Program-made: the position numbers and the translations under genes
Shown here: in pieces, positions 16,426 through 23,349 of the stretch
Position numbering within the stretch: the stretch's first letter is position 1
How the letters are laid out: the number at the start of each line of letters is the position of its first letter
Source of the DNA: an uncultured Atopobium sp.
GTDB taxonomy: Bacteria; Actinomycetota; Coriobacteriia; Coriobacteriales; Atopobiaceae
DNA length: 23,349 nt
Direction: 5' to 3'
Assembly (NCBI GenBank): GCA_938045565.1
Contig: CALIAZ010000018.1
Coordinates: 1 to 23,349 of the forward strand
Notes under the pieces: model-generated
Seen by the model: the letters and a program-made list of their open reading frames with translations, nothing else
The model's database searches: none
What the model was told of the DNA's origin: nothing

Positions 16426-17733
16426 TTAATTTGAACTCCCACTTGAAGCAATAACATCCTCAAAGTTAACAGCAATGTCATGTTTAGTAGGAACCCACTC
16501 AACTTTTTTGAACAAAGCTGCAACGGTAATAGGGATATACGTCATCATAAAAATAGGAAACGTAAAGAGATTGGTAAAAATACGCCACTTCTTTTTTACA
16601 TGGAAATGCTTGTACTCTGAAATAGTAGTGATGAGCGCCAGAATAAAGAAAACAACGTACATCGAGAAAACCGTCATAACCAAAGAACCCACACTCATGG
16701 CAATCTCGGCATCAGTTGCAACAAAGCCATGACTCAAGTAACCAACCAAAAGGTAGGTTCCATTAATAAAAGCTGAAAGTAGCGTCAAAATCATACCTGG
16801 AGCAATAGTCATCAACATATCGTACGAAGCAAACTGACCCTTAAAAATACCTTTAAGTAGGTCAAAGCCATACGAGAAAAACACCTGGTAGAATCCCTTA
16901 GTCCAGCGCATACGTTGTGTCCACGATGCCTTGAAAGTCAAAGGCTGCTCATCAAAGAACTCCGCTGGTGCATAACCAATTTGAATATTGTGTGCACTGC
17001 AAAAGGTAGAAAACTGAATATCCTCGGTAAGCGTATGGAAATCCCATCCATGCATACCTTTAATAATGCGAGAAGAAACCATCCAGCCGGAACCAGAAAC
17101 AGCACAGCTGGTGCCCATCATCATACGGGCATTATTCAAAAACTTTGCCTCACGCATAAACCATGTGGCATAAGCAGAGCTTACCCAACTAGAATCAAAA
17201 TTCTTTGAGTTTCTATAGCTAGTGCACACAAGATATCCTGCATCAAAAGCCTGATTCATAATCTTTAAGTAGCTTGGAGAAACCAGGTTATCGGCGTCCA
17301 TAATAATGAATGCCTCGTATTTGTCGCCGTACTCATTAAGGATGCGGTCAAATCCGTAATCCATAACCCAGCTCTTGCCTTTACGAGCAAGGTCATTACG
17401 CTCCCAAGTAATTGCTCCGGCTTTTCTTGCTTCTTCAGCTGTTTTATCAGTACAGGCGTCTGCAACAACAAAGACATCCATCAGCTCTCGAGGATAATCC
17501 TGAGAAAGAATGGACCTGACAAGGTTGCCAATAACTGGCTCTTCATTGTGAGCCGCAATAAAGAAGGCATAGCGGTGCTGCTTTTTTGCCTCTGGAAGCT
17601 TTACCTCACCCTTAACTAAGACGCGAAGAATGTACACAATCTGATAAAAGTATGCGAGCGTAAAGAAAAGCCAGATAATAAAGTTAAAAACAACAATTGG
17701 TGTGATACCGAGTCTGTTAAATTGCAATGGCAT
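16426..17733 (-). CDS. Membrane-bound family 2 glycosyltransferase
   Basis: 435 residues. A transmembrane helix at about 10-38 is followed by a cytoplasmic GT2 domain with FIAAHNEEP (58-66), the nucleotide-sugar motif DAD (146-148), TED (236-238) with the likely catalytic Asp238, and QRMRW (273-277). About three C-terminal transmembrane helices lie between residues 305 and 410. The D, DxD, TED and QxxRW set is that of processive synthases such as cellulose, hyaluronan and poly-N-acetylglucosamine synthases. It probably makes or extends a cell-surface polysaccharide or glycolipid; the sugar cannot be told. The ATG is at 17731-17733. No partner genes for export or polymer modification lie nearby. 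It ends only 20 bases before the guaB promoter candidate, without a terminator. Confidence 0.85.
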   Translation of the reverse strand: MPLQFNRLGITPIVVFNFIIWLFFTLAYFYQIVYILRVLVKGEVKLPEAKKQHRYAFFIAAHNEEPVIGNLVRSILSQDYPRELMDVFVVADACTDKTAEEARKAGAITWERNDLARKGKSWVMDYGFDRILNEYGDKYEAFIIMDADNLVSPSYLKIMNQAFDAGYLVCTSYRNSKNFDSSWVSSAYATWFMREAKFLNNARMMMGTSCAVSGSGWMVSSRIIKGMHGWDFHTLTEDIQFSTFCSAHNIQIGYAPAEFFDEQPLTFKASWTQRMRWTKGFYQVFFSYGFDLLKGIFKGQFASYDMLMTIAPGMILTLLSAFINGTYLLVGYLSHGFVATDAEIAMSVGSLVMTVFSMYVVFFILALITTISEYKHFHVKKKWRIFTNLFTFPIFMMTYIPITVAALFKKVEWVPTKHDIAVNFEDVIASSGSSN

Positions 17734-17857
17734 ATAACCCTACGCTCCAAACTCAAGGCAAATATGTTTTATCAGCCAAAATCTCTCAATAAACAATTAC
17801 CTTACAATTTTAGCGCAATGGAAGGGTCAAAGCGTCCATGCCTTTGAATCCATTTTT

Positions 17858-18517
17858 TCTCCCCCATCAACGCACATGCAATTGGCCGTCTTGGATATCG
17901 AGAAGAACGTCTGCTTCTTGATCTAGTTCATCAGAGTGCATAATCACCACGATAGTCCGTCTACCTTTGAGGTTGGTGAGATATCTACAAAGCCTCTGTG
18001 ATGTTGACGCATCTAAATTCTGTAGAGGTTCATCCAAAACAAGTGCCCCTTGTTTTCTGGATAGAGCTCTCAAAAGGCCAATTTTTTGTCGCTCACCCAA
18101 AGAAACGGACTCCTCTTTTCCCTCAAAAGCATGAGTCTCAAGAGAAGAGAAATCGAGCAAGTTGTAGACCGTTCGATCAATCTTTTCTCCAAACATATTG
18201 TCAGCAAGGCTTCCTTCTACAAGAGGTACCGGACGAGCAAAACGAGAACAGTCTTTAAGATCATCCGAAAGCTCTATATAACCACTGAACAGTGATGGAT
18301 CAGAGCAGCCTGCCAAAAGATCCACGAAAGAAGACTTTCCTGAGCCATTGGAACCCTTTACCACCACGAGAGATCCTTGTGGAATGCTGAGAGCTTGTGT
18401 ATGGAAAAGTTCTGGTCCTTCAAGAGTAGCTAAAAGAGTCCCCTCTCCTATCTTTACAGCTGGTTTAAGTGAAGAATTCCAAAGCTTCTCATAACCTGAA
18501 GGCTCTTGGGATTCTTT
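17858..18517. repeat. 660-bp direct repeat, copy A (ATPase domain of the downstream ABC gene)
   Basis: I compared it with copy B (19479-20138) block by block and found no mismatch. The offset is exactly 1621 bases. It covers the last 216 codons and stop of the ABC gene 17867-19468, plus 9 bases after the stop. Similarity stops abruptly at both ends. Confidence 0.95.
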
Positions 18518-19468
18518 GAAAGTATTTTGTAGTCGCTCAAGATGAACTTTATTTGCCTTTACAAACATGATTGACTGAAAAAGTTCCGCTAGAGGATTCT
18601 GAATCAATGCGCAAAGTTGATATGAGATAAAAATATCTCCTACAGACGCAGCATGAATCTGATACATTTCAATGGTTAGGGCAAGCATAATAATCTGCAG
18701 TAGAGAGCACATGCTGCTTGGAATCTTCTCATTCAATCCCTCATTAAACCGATATCTTTTTATGGAATCTAAGTACCTTGAACCGATGTCATGATATCTC
18801 TCTTTATATAAGACGTCAGCTCGAGCAATATTGATAGCTCTTTTATTTTCTACGATGCGTTTTGATTCGTTCAAATATCTATCTTGAGCTGGAATAATAT
18901 TTCGCTGTAAATCAGCAATACGCTTGGCTGGAACCCTTGTCACAAGAAATAAGATAGGAATATAGGTAAGCACTACGATGAAATATACATAATTGGTAAT
19001 AAGAAGCGCTAATAAAATCACTACGATACATCCGACAGAACTCAAAATGGTAATATTCACAGCACTATATACAGATCCATACATAGTCGCAGAACTGCTT
19101 AAAAGGTTCATGTAGTAGCCTTTTTCATGTTTTTTATAGACACGGGCCGGCATCGCAATAACCCTTTGTATAACCTGCGTAGTACAACTCATTCTTTGGA
19201 TAATCGCCGCACGCACAGGAAACCATCCTTTAAATGTAAGAACAAGGACTGCTGATACGAGAGAAAGAAACAGTACCCCCACAAAAGTAATCGTTTTACT
19301 AGTCATCCAAGAGCCTTGAGAAACGGCGCTTACTATTGAGCCTAAGGCCAAGCTCGTAGCTACAGAAAGAGCAGTTGATAATACTGATCCTACTATTAAA
19401 AAGACATTTTTCTTTGTAATGACAAAAGATGAAGGTGCTTGAAACTTATATTTGGTTCGTGTATTCAT
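17867..19468 (-). CDS. ABC half-transporter, membrane plus ATPase domain (second of a pair)
   Basis: 533 residues. It has an N-terminal exporter-type membrane domain with about six helices (residues 25-300) and a C-terminal ATPase domain (318-533). The ATPase shows Walker A GSNGSGKS (372-379), Walker B LVLDEP with catalytic Glu480, D-loop NLDA and H-loop His511. The usual Q-loop glutamine position appears to be Arg412, and the signature is VSLGE (455-459) instead of LSGGQ. An ATG 30 bases upstream (19496-19498) is in frame but lies inside the previous gene. The ATG at 19466-19468 is preferred because AGGAGG lies 5 bases before it. It follows the partner gene after 19 bases. Its last 216 codons are identical in DNA to those of the partner, while the membrane domains are only distantly alike. 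It probably works as a heterodimer with the partner; substrate and direction are unknown. Confidence 0.88.
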   Translation of the reverse strand: MNTRTKYKFQAPSSFVITKKNVFLIVGSVLSTALSVATSLALGSIVSAVSQGSWMTSKTITFVGVLFLSLVSAVLVLTFKGWFPVRAAIIQRMSCTTQVIQRVIAMPARVYKKHEKGYYMNLLSSSATMYGSVYSAVNITILSSVGCIVVILLALLITNYVYFIVVLTYIPILFLVTRVPAKRIADLQRNIIPAQDRYLNESKRIVENKRAINIARADVLYKERYHDIGSRYLDSIKRYRFNEGLNEKIPSSMCSLLQIIMLALTIEMYQIHAASVGDIFISYQLCALIQNPLAELFQSIMFVKANKVHLERLQNTFKESQEPSGYEKLWNSSLKPAVKIGEGTLLATLEGPELFHTQALSIPQGSLVVVKGSNGSGKSSFVDLLAGCSDPSLFSGYIELSDDLKDCSRFARPVPLVEGSLADNMFGEKIDRTVYNLLDFSSLETHAFEGKEESVSLGERQKIGLLRALSRKQGALVLDEPLQNLDASTSQRLCRYLTNLKGRRTIVVIMHSDELDQEADVLLDIQDGQLHVR

Positions 19469-19478
19469 TATTGCCTCC

Positions 19479-20138
19479 TCTCCCCCATCAACGCACATGC
19501 AATTGGCCGTCTTGGATATCGAGAAGAACGTCTGCTTCTTGATCTAGTTCATCAGAGTGCATAATCACCACGATAGTCCGTCTACCTTTGAGGTTGGTGA
19601 GATATCTACAAAGCCTCTGTGATGTTGACGCATCTAAATTCTGTAGAGGTTCATCCAAAACAAGTGCCCCTTGTTTTCTGGATAGAGCTCTCAAAAGGCC
19701 AATTTTTTGTCGCTCACCCAAAGAAACGGACTCCTCTTTTCCCTCAAAAGCATGAGTCTCAAGAGAAGAGAAATCGAGCAAGTTGTAGACCGTTCGATCA
19801 ATCTTTTCTCCAAACATATTGTCAGCAAGGCTTCCTTCTACAAGAGGTACCGGACGAGCAAAACGAGAACAGTCTTTAAGATCATCCGAAAGCTCTATAT
19901 AACCACTGAACAGTGATGGATCAGAGCAGCCTGCCAAAAGATCCACGAAAGAAGACTTTCCTGAGCCATTGGAACCCTTTACCACCACGAGAGATCCTTG
20001 TGGAATGCTGAGAGCTTGTGTATGGAAAAGTTCTGGTCCTTCAAGAGTAGCTAAAAGAGTCCCCTCTCCTATCTTTACAGCTGGTTTAAGTGAAGAATTC
20101 CAAAGCTTCTCATAACCTGAAGGCTCTTGGGATTCTTT
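19479..20138. repeat. 660-bp direct repeat, copy B (ATPase domain of the upstream ABC gene)
   Basis: Identical to copy A at 17858-18517 by direct reading. It spans codons 312-527 and the stop of the ABC gene 19488-21071, plus 9 bases of the gap to the next gene. Those 9 bases include GGGGGAGA, which here runs into the working ribosome binding site AGGAGG of the second ABC gene. Confidence 0.95.
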
Positions 20139-21071
20139 CTCGTGCTCAAGATAAACATCAATATCCGCTTTTGCGGCAAGATATGAGCTTTTAACAGAAC
20201 AAACCGTATCAAGCGGTTCGCTCAATACTGACAAAATCAGATAGGCGGCTAAAATCTCTCCAACACTCATCTGACCTATAGAAAGCAGCATAACACCTGT
20301 AATTATAGCTACGACTTGCGTGAAATTTGAAAGCGCTGATGGAAGGTTCTTTGATAAAGCACTAAAAAAACAACTTCTTTTTACATAGAGAAAATACTCA
20401 TCATTAGCTGCCTCATAAGCATTTTCAAAATAGCTCTCTGCTCGTAGCACATTAATCGAGAACTTTTCCTCAATTATGCGCCTACCGATATCCAGCCAGC
20501 CTTCTCGTTTTTTCATTGACTCGGTCAAAATCTCATTTGTTTTCTTGCTTGGATAATCAATAATCACCAAGTAAAAAGGGATATAAAGCAAGACAAGCAA
20601 ACCAATCCATGGATTTACCGTAAACGCCACAATTGCTAAAACAATAACTGCTAAAAGACCACCTAAAAATTCAACACTTACTGCAATTTGAACACCACTG
20701 AAGACAAAGGCCGCCATAGTGACTACATTAAGATAGTGTCCGGTTTTCTTTTTTGAAAAAACACGAAGCGACATCTTTAAGAATTCCGATATCGCTACCT
20801 CAGAACTAGCAATCGCAGCTTCTAAATTGAGCTTTTGTGGAATCCAAACAGTGAGAAAAAAGCTTAAGCAAAGCGTTACAAGCGAAAGTAGCAACAACAG
20901 CCCTAGCTTTTGCCAAATACCGTCAGCAGCTTGCACATTAAGCATACTATCAATTAAATCGCCTGTATAAATACCCAGCATTGCAATAGTAATATATCCA
21001 ATTGCCAAACCAAGGGCAGATAGAAGCATATGTTTTCGTATAACAAATAAGTGAGAGAGACGATTATTCAT
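19488..21071 (-). CDS. ABC half-transporter, membrane plus ATPase domain (first of a pair)
   Basis: 527 residues from the ATG at 21069-21071, which has GGAAGGG 9 bases upstream. A longer frame opens with GTG at 21122 but has no good binding site. Residues 15-300 form an exporter-type membrane domain of about six helices. It is distantly similar to that of the partner, for example around RVFSKKKTGHYLN here and RVYKKHEKGYYMN there. Residues 312-527 are the ATPase, identical to the partner's: Walker A 366-373, Arg406 at the Q-loop position, VSLGE 449-453, Glu474 and His505. It is divergent from the AraC-type gene, which probably controls it. AraC regulator plus two exporter-fold half-transporters recalls the YbtA-YbtPQ siderophore uptake layout, but that link is only a hypothesis. 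Confidence 0.88.
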   Translation of the reverse strand: MNNRLSHLFVIRKHMLLSALGLAIGYITIAMLGIYTGDLIDSMLNVQAADGIWQKLGLLLLLSLVTLCLSFFLTVWIPQKLNLEAAIASSEVAISEFLKMSLRVFSKKKTGHYLNVVTMAAFVFSGVQIAVSVEFLGGLLAVIVLAIVAFTVNPWIGLLVLLYIPFYLVIIDYPSKKTNEILTESMKKREGWLDIGRRIIEEKFSINVLRAESYFENAYEAANDEYFLYVKRSCFFSALSKNLPSALSNFTQVVAIITGVMLLSIGQMSVGEILAAYLILSVLSEPLDTVCSVKSSYLAAKADIDVYLEHEKESQEPSGYEKLWNSSLKPAVKIGEGTLLATLEGPELFHTQALSIPQGSLVVVKGSNGSGKSSFVDLLAGCSDPSLFSGYIELSDDLKDCSRFARPVPLVEGSLADNMFGEKIDRTVYNLLDFSSLETHAFEGKEESVSLGERQKIGLLRALSRKQGALVLDEPLQNLDASTSQRLCRYLTNLKGRRTIVVIMHSDELDQEADVLLDIQDGQLHVR

Positions 21072-21218
21072 ACTCATCATCCCTTCCAAAACATTAATTA
21101 CCTGCACTTGTAAAATAAGCACTTAATGGACTCTTTAAGCTTAAATGCGGGTTTCTCGTATAAAATTGCGTTATCACCCTATAATTTGACGCAGGAAGAT
21201 ATCGTTGAAAGGCTGATT
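21072..21218. promoter_or_regulatory. Divergent control region between the ABC pair and the AraC-type gene
   Basis: This AT-rich 147-base gap holds a perfect 12-base palindrome TTTAAGCTTAAA (21134-21145). It also holds two direct copies of GCACTT (21104-21109 and 21119-21124), 15 bases apart. Direct half-sites are usual for AraC-family activators. I see no strong promoter for the ABC genes on the minus strand, which fits activator-dependent expression. Confidence 0.4.
21180..21185 (+). promoter_or_regulatory. Perfect -10 element before the AraC-type gene
   Basis: TATAAT on the plus strand, 33 bases before the preferred ATG at 21219. No clear -35 lies at the usual distance. If used, transcription starts near 21192, which excludes the upstream ATG at 21126. 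Confidence 0.35.
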
Positions 21219-22040
21219 ATGAGCGAAAAGCGACTAACTCAAGCACTTCAAAATATACTTGCCAATGGGAATTCTCTTGCTCAAGGTGGCGCTTCAAATG
21301 TCATTTTGAGTGCACACTACGAAACAGAAGAGTCTGTTAACCCTCATATCAGAGGATTTTTTACACTCACTTCTGCTTTTGATTTAGCAAATTTAGGCCA
21401 ATTTTCTACAAAACCTTATGGAGACGACATTGTGAGTCTCTCAATACTTGCTCGTAAAAACTATTTTGGAAGTTTTCTTTTCTTTCTAATGCCTTCATCA
21501 GAAGATTTCTTTACTTTTACTACAAACCTTATATCAAATAAAAATACACTGCCACAACATGTTCATCCAGCTGATATTGAACAAATTTATACACTTTATA
21601 CTCAAATTATCATTACCTATTCCGAAAGAAAACCAAATTGGGAAGCTATTGTTACCTCCTTACTTGTAACTCTTATTACCTGCCTCTCTCCTGATGCTCA
21701 CTATACGTTCACTCCAGGGAACACTAATGAGACGATCGCTCTTATCCTTAATGAAATTACTGCTCATTCAGAAAGTATTACACTTGCTAAGCTTTCAGAA
21801 AAATACTCATATACACCAACTTATCTTTCTGAACTTCTCAGACAAAAATGTGGCAAAACTTTTTCTGAACTTGTTTTAGAACAAAGAATGGAACGAGCAA
21901 AAACGCTGTTAATTCATACCAAATTACCTGTCTCTACTATTTCTTCAATGATTGGCTATGGAGGAACAACAGAGTTTTATAGGAAATTTAAGGACTACTT
22001 TTCTCTTACACCACGTGAAATGAGAAGCGAAACTTTTTAG
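21219..22040 (+). CDS. AraC-family transcriptional regulator
   Basis: 273 residues from the preferred ATG at 21219, which has AAAGG 7 bases upstream. A longer version from the ATG at 21126 (304 residues) is in frame but has no visible binding site. The last 95 or so residues form the two helix-turn-helix AraC/XylS domain, with ITLAKLSEKYSYTPTYLSELLRQ as the first and LPVSTISSMIGYGGTTEFYRKFKDYF as the second, followed by TPREMR. The N-terminal part (about 1-170) is not one I recognise and would sense the signal. It is the only plus-strand gene here, diverges from the ABC pair, and its stop overlaps the convergent rluD stop by 4 bases. A hand count of 21421-21480 gives about 35% G+C, against about 50% in infB (8581-8640), which suggests foreign origin. 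Confidence 0.88.
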   Translation: MSEKRLTQALQNILANGNSLAQGGASNVILSAHYETEESVNPHIRGFFTLTSAFDLANLGQFSTKPYGDDIVSLSILARKNYFGSFLFFLMPSSEDFFTFTTNLISNKNTLPQHVHPADIEQIYTLYTQIIITYSERKPNWEAIVTSLLVTLITCLSPDAHYTFTPGNTNETIALILNEITAHSESITLAKLSEKYSYTPTYLSELLRQKCGKTFSELVLEQRMERAKTLLIHTKLPVSTISSMIGYGGTTEFYRKFKDYFSLTPREMRSETF

Positions 22041-23056
22041 TCATAGTACAACTGTGGACAAATCTCATCTCCTACAGAAGTCCTTCCCATAGACATATCA
22101 CTTTGAGAAATAAGGGCTTCTTGCAGGTCTTCTGGCAGTGTATCTGCTACCACGATATTCTCGCCCGTAAAGGGGTGCTCAAACTGAACGTGCCAGGAGT
22201 GTAAAAACTGCCTGTTAAGGCCAAGGTTAAGGCTCATGTCTTTTTTACCGTAGAGTTGATCACCAACAACTGGATGACCAATATGGCGCATGTGAACTCT
22301 AATCTGGTGCGTGCGACCCGTATAGAGGTGGCATTCAAGAAGCGAGTAACCCTCGCCTTTTCTTCCTGCTTCAAAGCGCTCAAGCGTTCTAAAGGTGGTA
22401 ATGGCTTCTCGTGCGCCAGGAGCATCTGATACGGTCATTTTGAGGCGGTCTCGTGTTGAGCGTGCAATACCCGTTTCAATAGTGCCAGAATCGTGAGCAA
22501 CATAGCCTTGTACCAGCACAATGTAGCGGCGGTCAAGCACGCGCAGCCTAATGAGGTCCTGAAGAGCTTTTTGCGCCTCGTCTGACTTTGCTGCCAGCAT
22601 AAGACCAGACGTATCCATATCAAGACGATGCACAATACCAGGACGTTCTTCTCCCTGAAGCATTCCTAGGTGCTCGTAGCCACAGTGAGCTACCAGAGCG
22701 TTTGCCAGGGTATCATCAACATGGCCAGGAGATGGATGACAAACCAGGCCAATCTGCTTTGAAAGCACTATGAGGCACTGATCCTCAAAGCGAATATCAA
22801 GCGGAATATCTGGATTTGGACGCAAAAGCCCTGTTTGAGGCTCTGCGTCTGGAAGCGATACCAAAAGCCTATCGCCCAACATAAGTTTTTCTGACTTAGA
22901 GGTAGCAAGCGTAGCGTTGATAGTTACTCTTCCCTCTTCTACCAGCTTTGCGCAGGCACTTCTTGAAGGAAGCGTATCTTGGGCAGAAAGAAACGCATCT
23001 AATCTGACGCCGTCTCCTTCTGGTCCAACTAGTATGTCAACAATACGCTCATTCAT
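22037..23056 (-). CDS. rluD: RluD-type ribosomal large subunit pseudouridine synthase
   Basis: 339 residues from the ATG at 23054-23056; a GTG two codons earlier is possible. AGCAGGG lies about 8 bases before the ATG. An S4 RNA-binding domain (about 15-75, VRLDAFLSAQ...SRSACAKLVEEGRVTIN) is followed by the catalytic RluA-family domain. It contains GIVHRLDMDTSG with catalytic Asp146, and LLECHLYTGRTHQIRVH. The enzyme makes pseudouridines in 23S rRNA; which positions cannot be read from sequence. The start lies inside the end of lspA, the common lspA-rluD pairing. Its stop overlaps that of the AraC-type gene. Confidence 0.93.
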   Translation of the reverse strand: MNERIVDILVGPEGDGVRLDAFLSAQDTLPSRSACAKLVEEGRVTINATLATSKSEKLMLGDRLLVSLPDAEPQTGLLRPNPDIPLDIRFEDQCLIVLSKQIGLVCHPSPGHVDDTLANALVAHCGYEHLGMLQGEERPGIVHRLDMDTSGLMLAAKSDEAQKALQDLIRLRVLDRRYIVLVQGYVAHDSGTIETGIARSTRDRLKMTVSDAPGAREAITTFRTLERFEAGRKGEGYSLLECHLYTGRTHQIRVHMRHIGHPVVGDQLYGKKDMSLNLGLNRQFLHSWHVQFEHPFTGENIVVADTLPEDLQEALISQSDMSMGRTSVGDEICPQLYYD

Positions 23057-23349
23057 TGCCACTACCCTGCTGCTTTTTGTCCCAGATTATCCAGTACACA
23101 AAAGCAATGAGGATGCCGCACGTTACAAAAATATCCGCCACATTAAAGACAGCAAAATTAACAAACGTTGTAGCAAAGAAATCAGTAACCTGACCATACA
23201 AAACACGGTCAATAGCGTTACCAATTCCGCCACCTGCAACGCCTCCCAAAAGCGCAATAAGTGGCAACGGGAGGTTCTTCTCGCGAACTACAAAGCCTAC
23301 AAGAGCGGCAATAACCACGGCAGTAAGAGCTACAAAAAAGAGAGCGTTT
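23049..23349 (-). CDS. lspA: Lipoprotein signal peptidase LspA (C-terminal part)
   Basis: About 100 C-terminal codons; the frame runs off the right edge. LspA is a membrane aspartyl protease that cuts signal peptides of lipoproteins ahead of the lipidated cysteine. Both catalytic motifs are visible: GGIGNAIDR, with the first aspartate, and FAVFNVADIFVTCG, with the second. Transmembrane helices surround them and the end is a short charged tail. It overlaps the start of the rluD-type gene by 8 bases. Confidence 0.94.
   Translation of the reverse strand, partial: NALFFVALTAVVIAALVGFVVREKNLPLPLIALLGGVAGGGIGNAIDRVLYGQVTDFFATTFVNFAVFNVADIFVTCGILIAFVYWIIWDKKQQGSGNE

Noticed and set aside
17820..17866. 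An 8-codon frame and a TCAAAG/CTTTGA hairpin after the second ABC gene
   Set aside because: The tiny frame has no support beyond a GGGGGAG left by the repeat. The hairpin has no T-run in the direction of the ABC genes, so I do not call a terminator.
17734..17866. Promoter for the glycosyltransferase gene
   Set aside because: Several weak -35/-10 pairs are possible and none is clearly better than the others, so I list none.

Overview
The window looks like a chromosome segment from a moderate-GC actinobacterium. The Coriobacteriia (Atopobium/Lancefieldella/Olsenella type) are my best guess. This rests on the gene set and order, frequent GTG starts, strong AGGAGG-type ribosome binding sites and a sigma factor with a long acidic N-terminus. 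It is an inference from reading, not a database match. Almost every gene lies on the minus strand, so transcription runs from high to low coordinates.

Right edge (23.3-22.0 kb): the C-terminal part of lspA overlaps an RluD-type pseudouridine synthase gene. Next (22.0-17.9 kb) is an AT-rich accessory block: an AraC-family regulator on the plus strand, diverging from two ABC half-transporter genes. The two transporters have clearly different membrane domains, but their ATPase domains are encoded by a 660-bp direct repeat in which I found no mismatch. This is the most unusual feature of the window.

Middle (17.7-12.2 kb): a membrane GT2 glycosyltransferase, a divergent IMP dehydrogenase (guaB) and leuS. 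A perfect 11-bp hairpin lies just upstream of leuS, and the leuS start is best placed at 14751. Then (12.2-0.7 kb) comes a tightly packed run of nine information-processing genes in transcription order: rimP, nusA, infB, rbfA, nrnA, truB, ribF, dnaG, rpoD. It has a good sigma-70-type promoter and a hairpin leader in front of rimP. This run joins the classic nusA-infB translation cluster to the dnaG-rpoD macromolecular-synthesis genes. NusA carries an unusual C-terminal Cys/His motif, and the ylxR gene often found between nusA and infB is absent.

Left edge (0.7-0 kb): a tRNA-Asn gene with its own promoter and a clear intrinsic terminator. A 314-base non-coding stretch (200-513) follows, holding a promoter flanked by a 9-bp inverted repeat. 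The window ends in the first 66 codons of a Tat-exported sugar-binding lipoprotein related to MglB, which seems to lack the usual first third of that fold.
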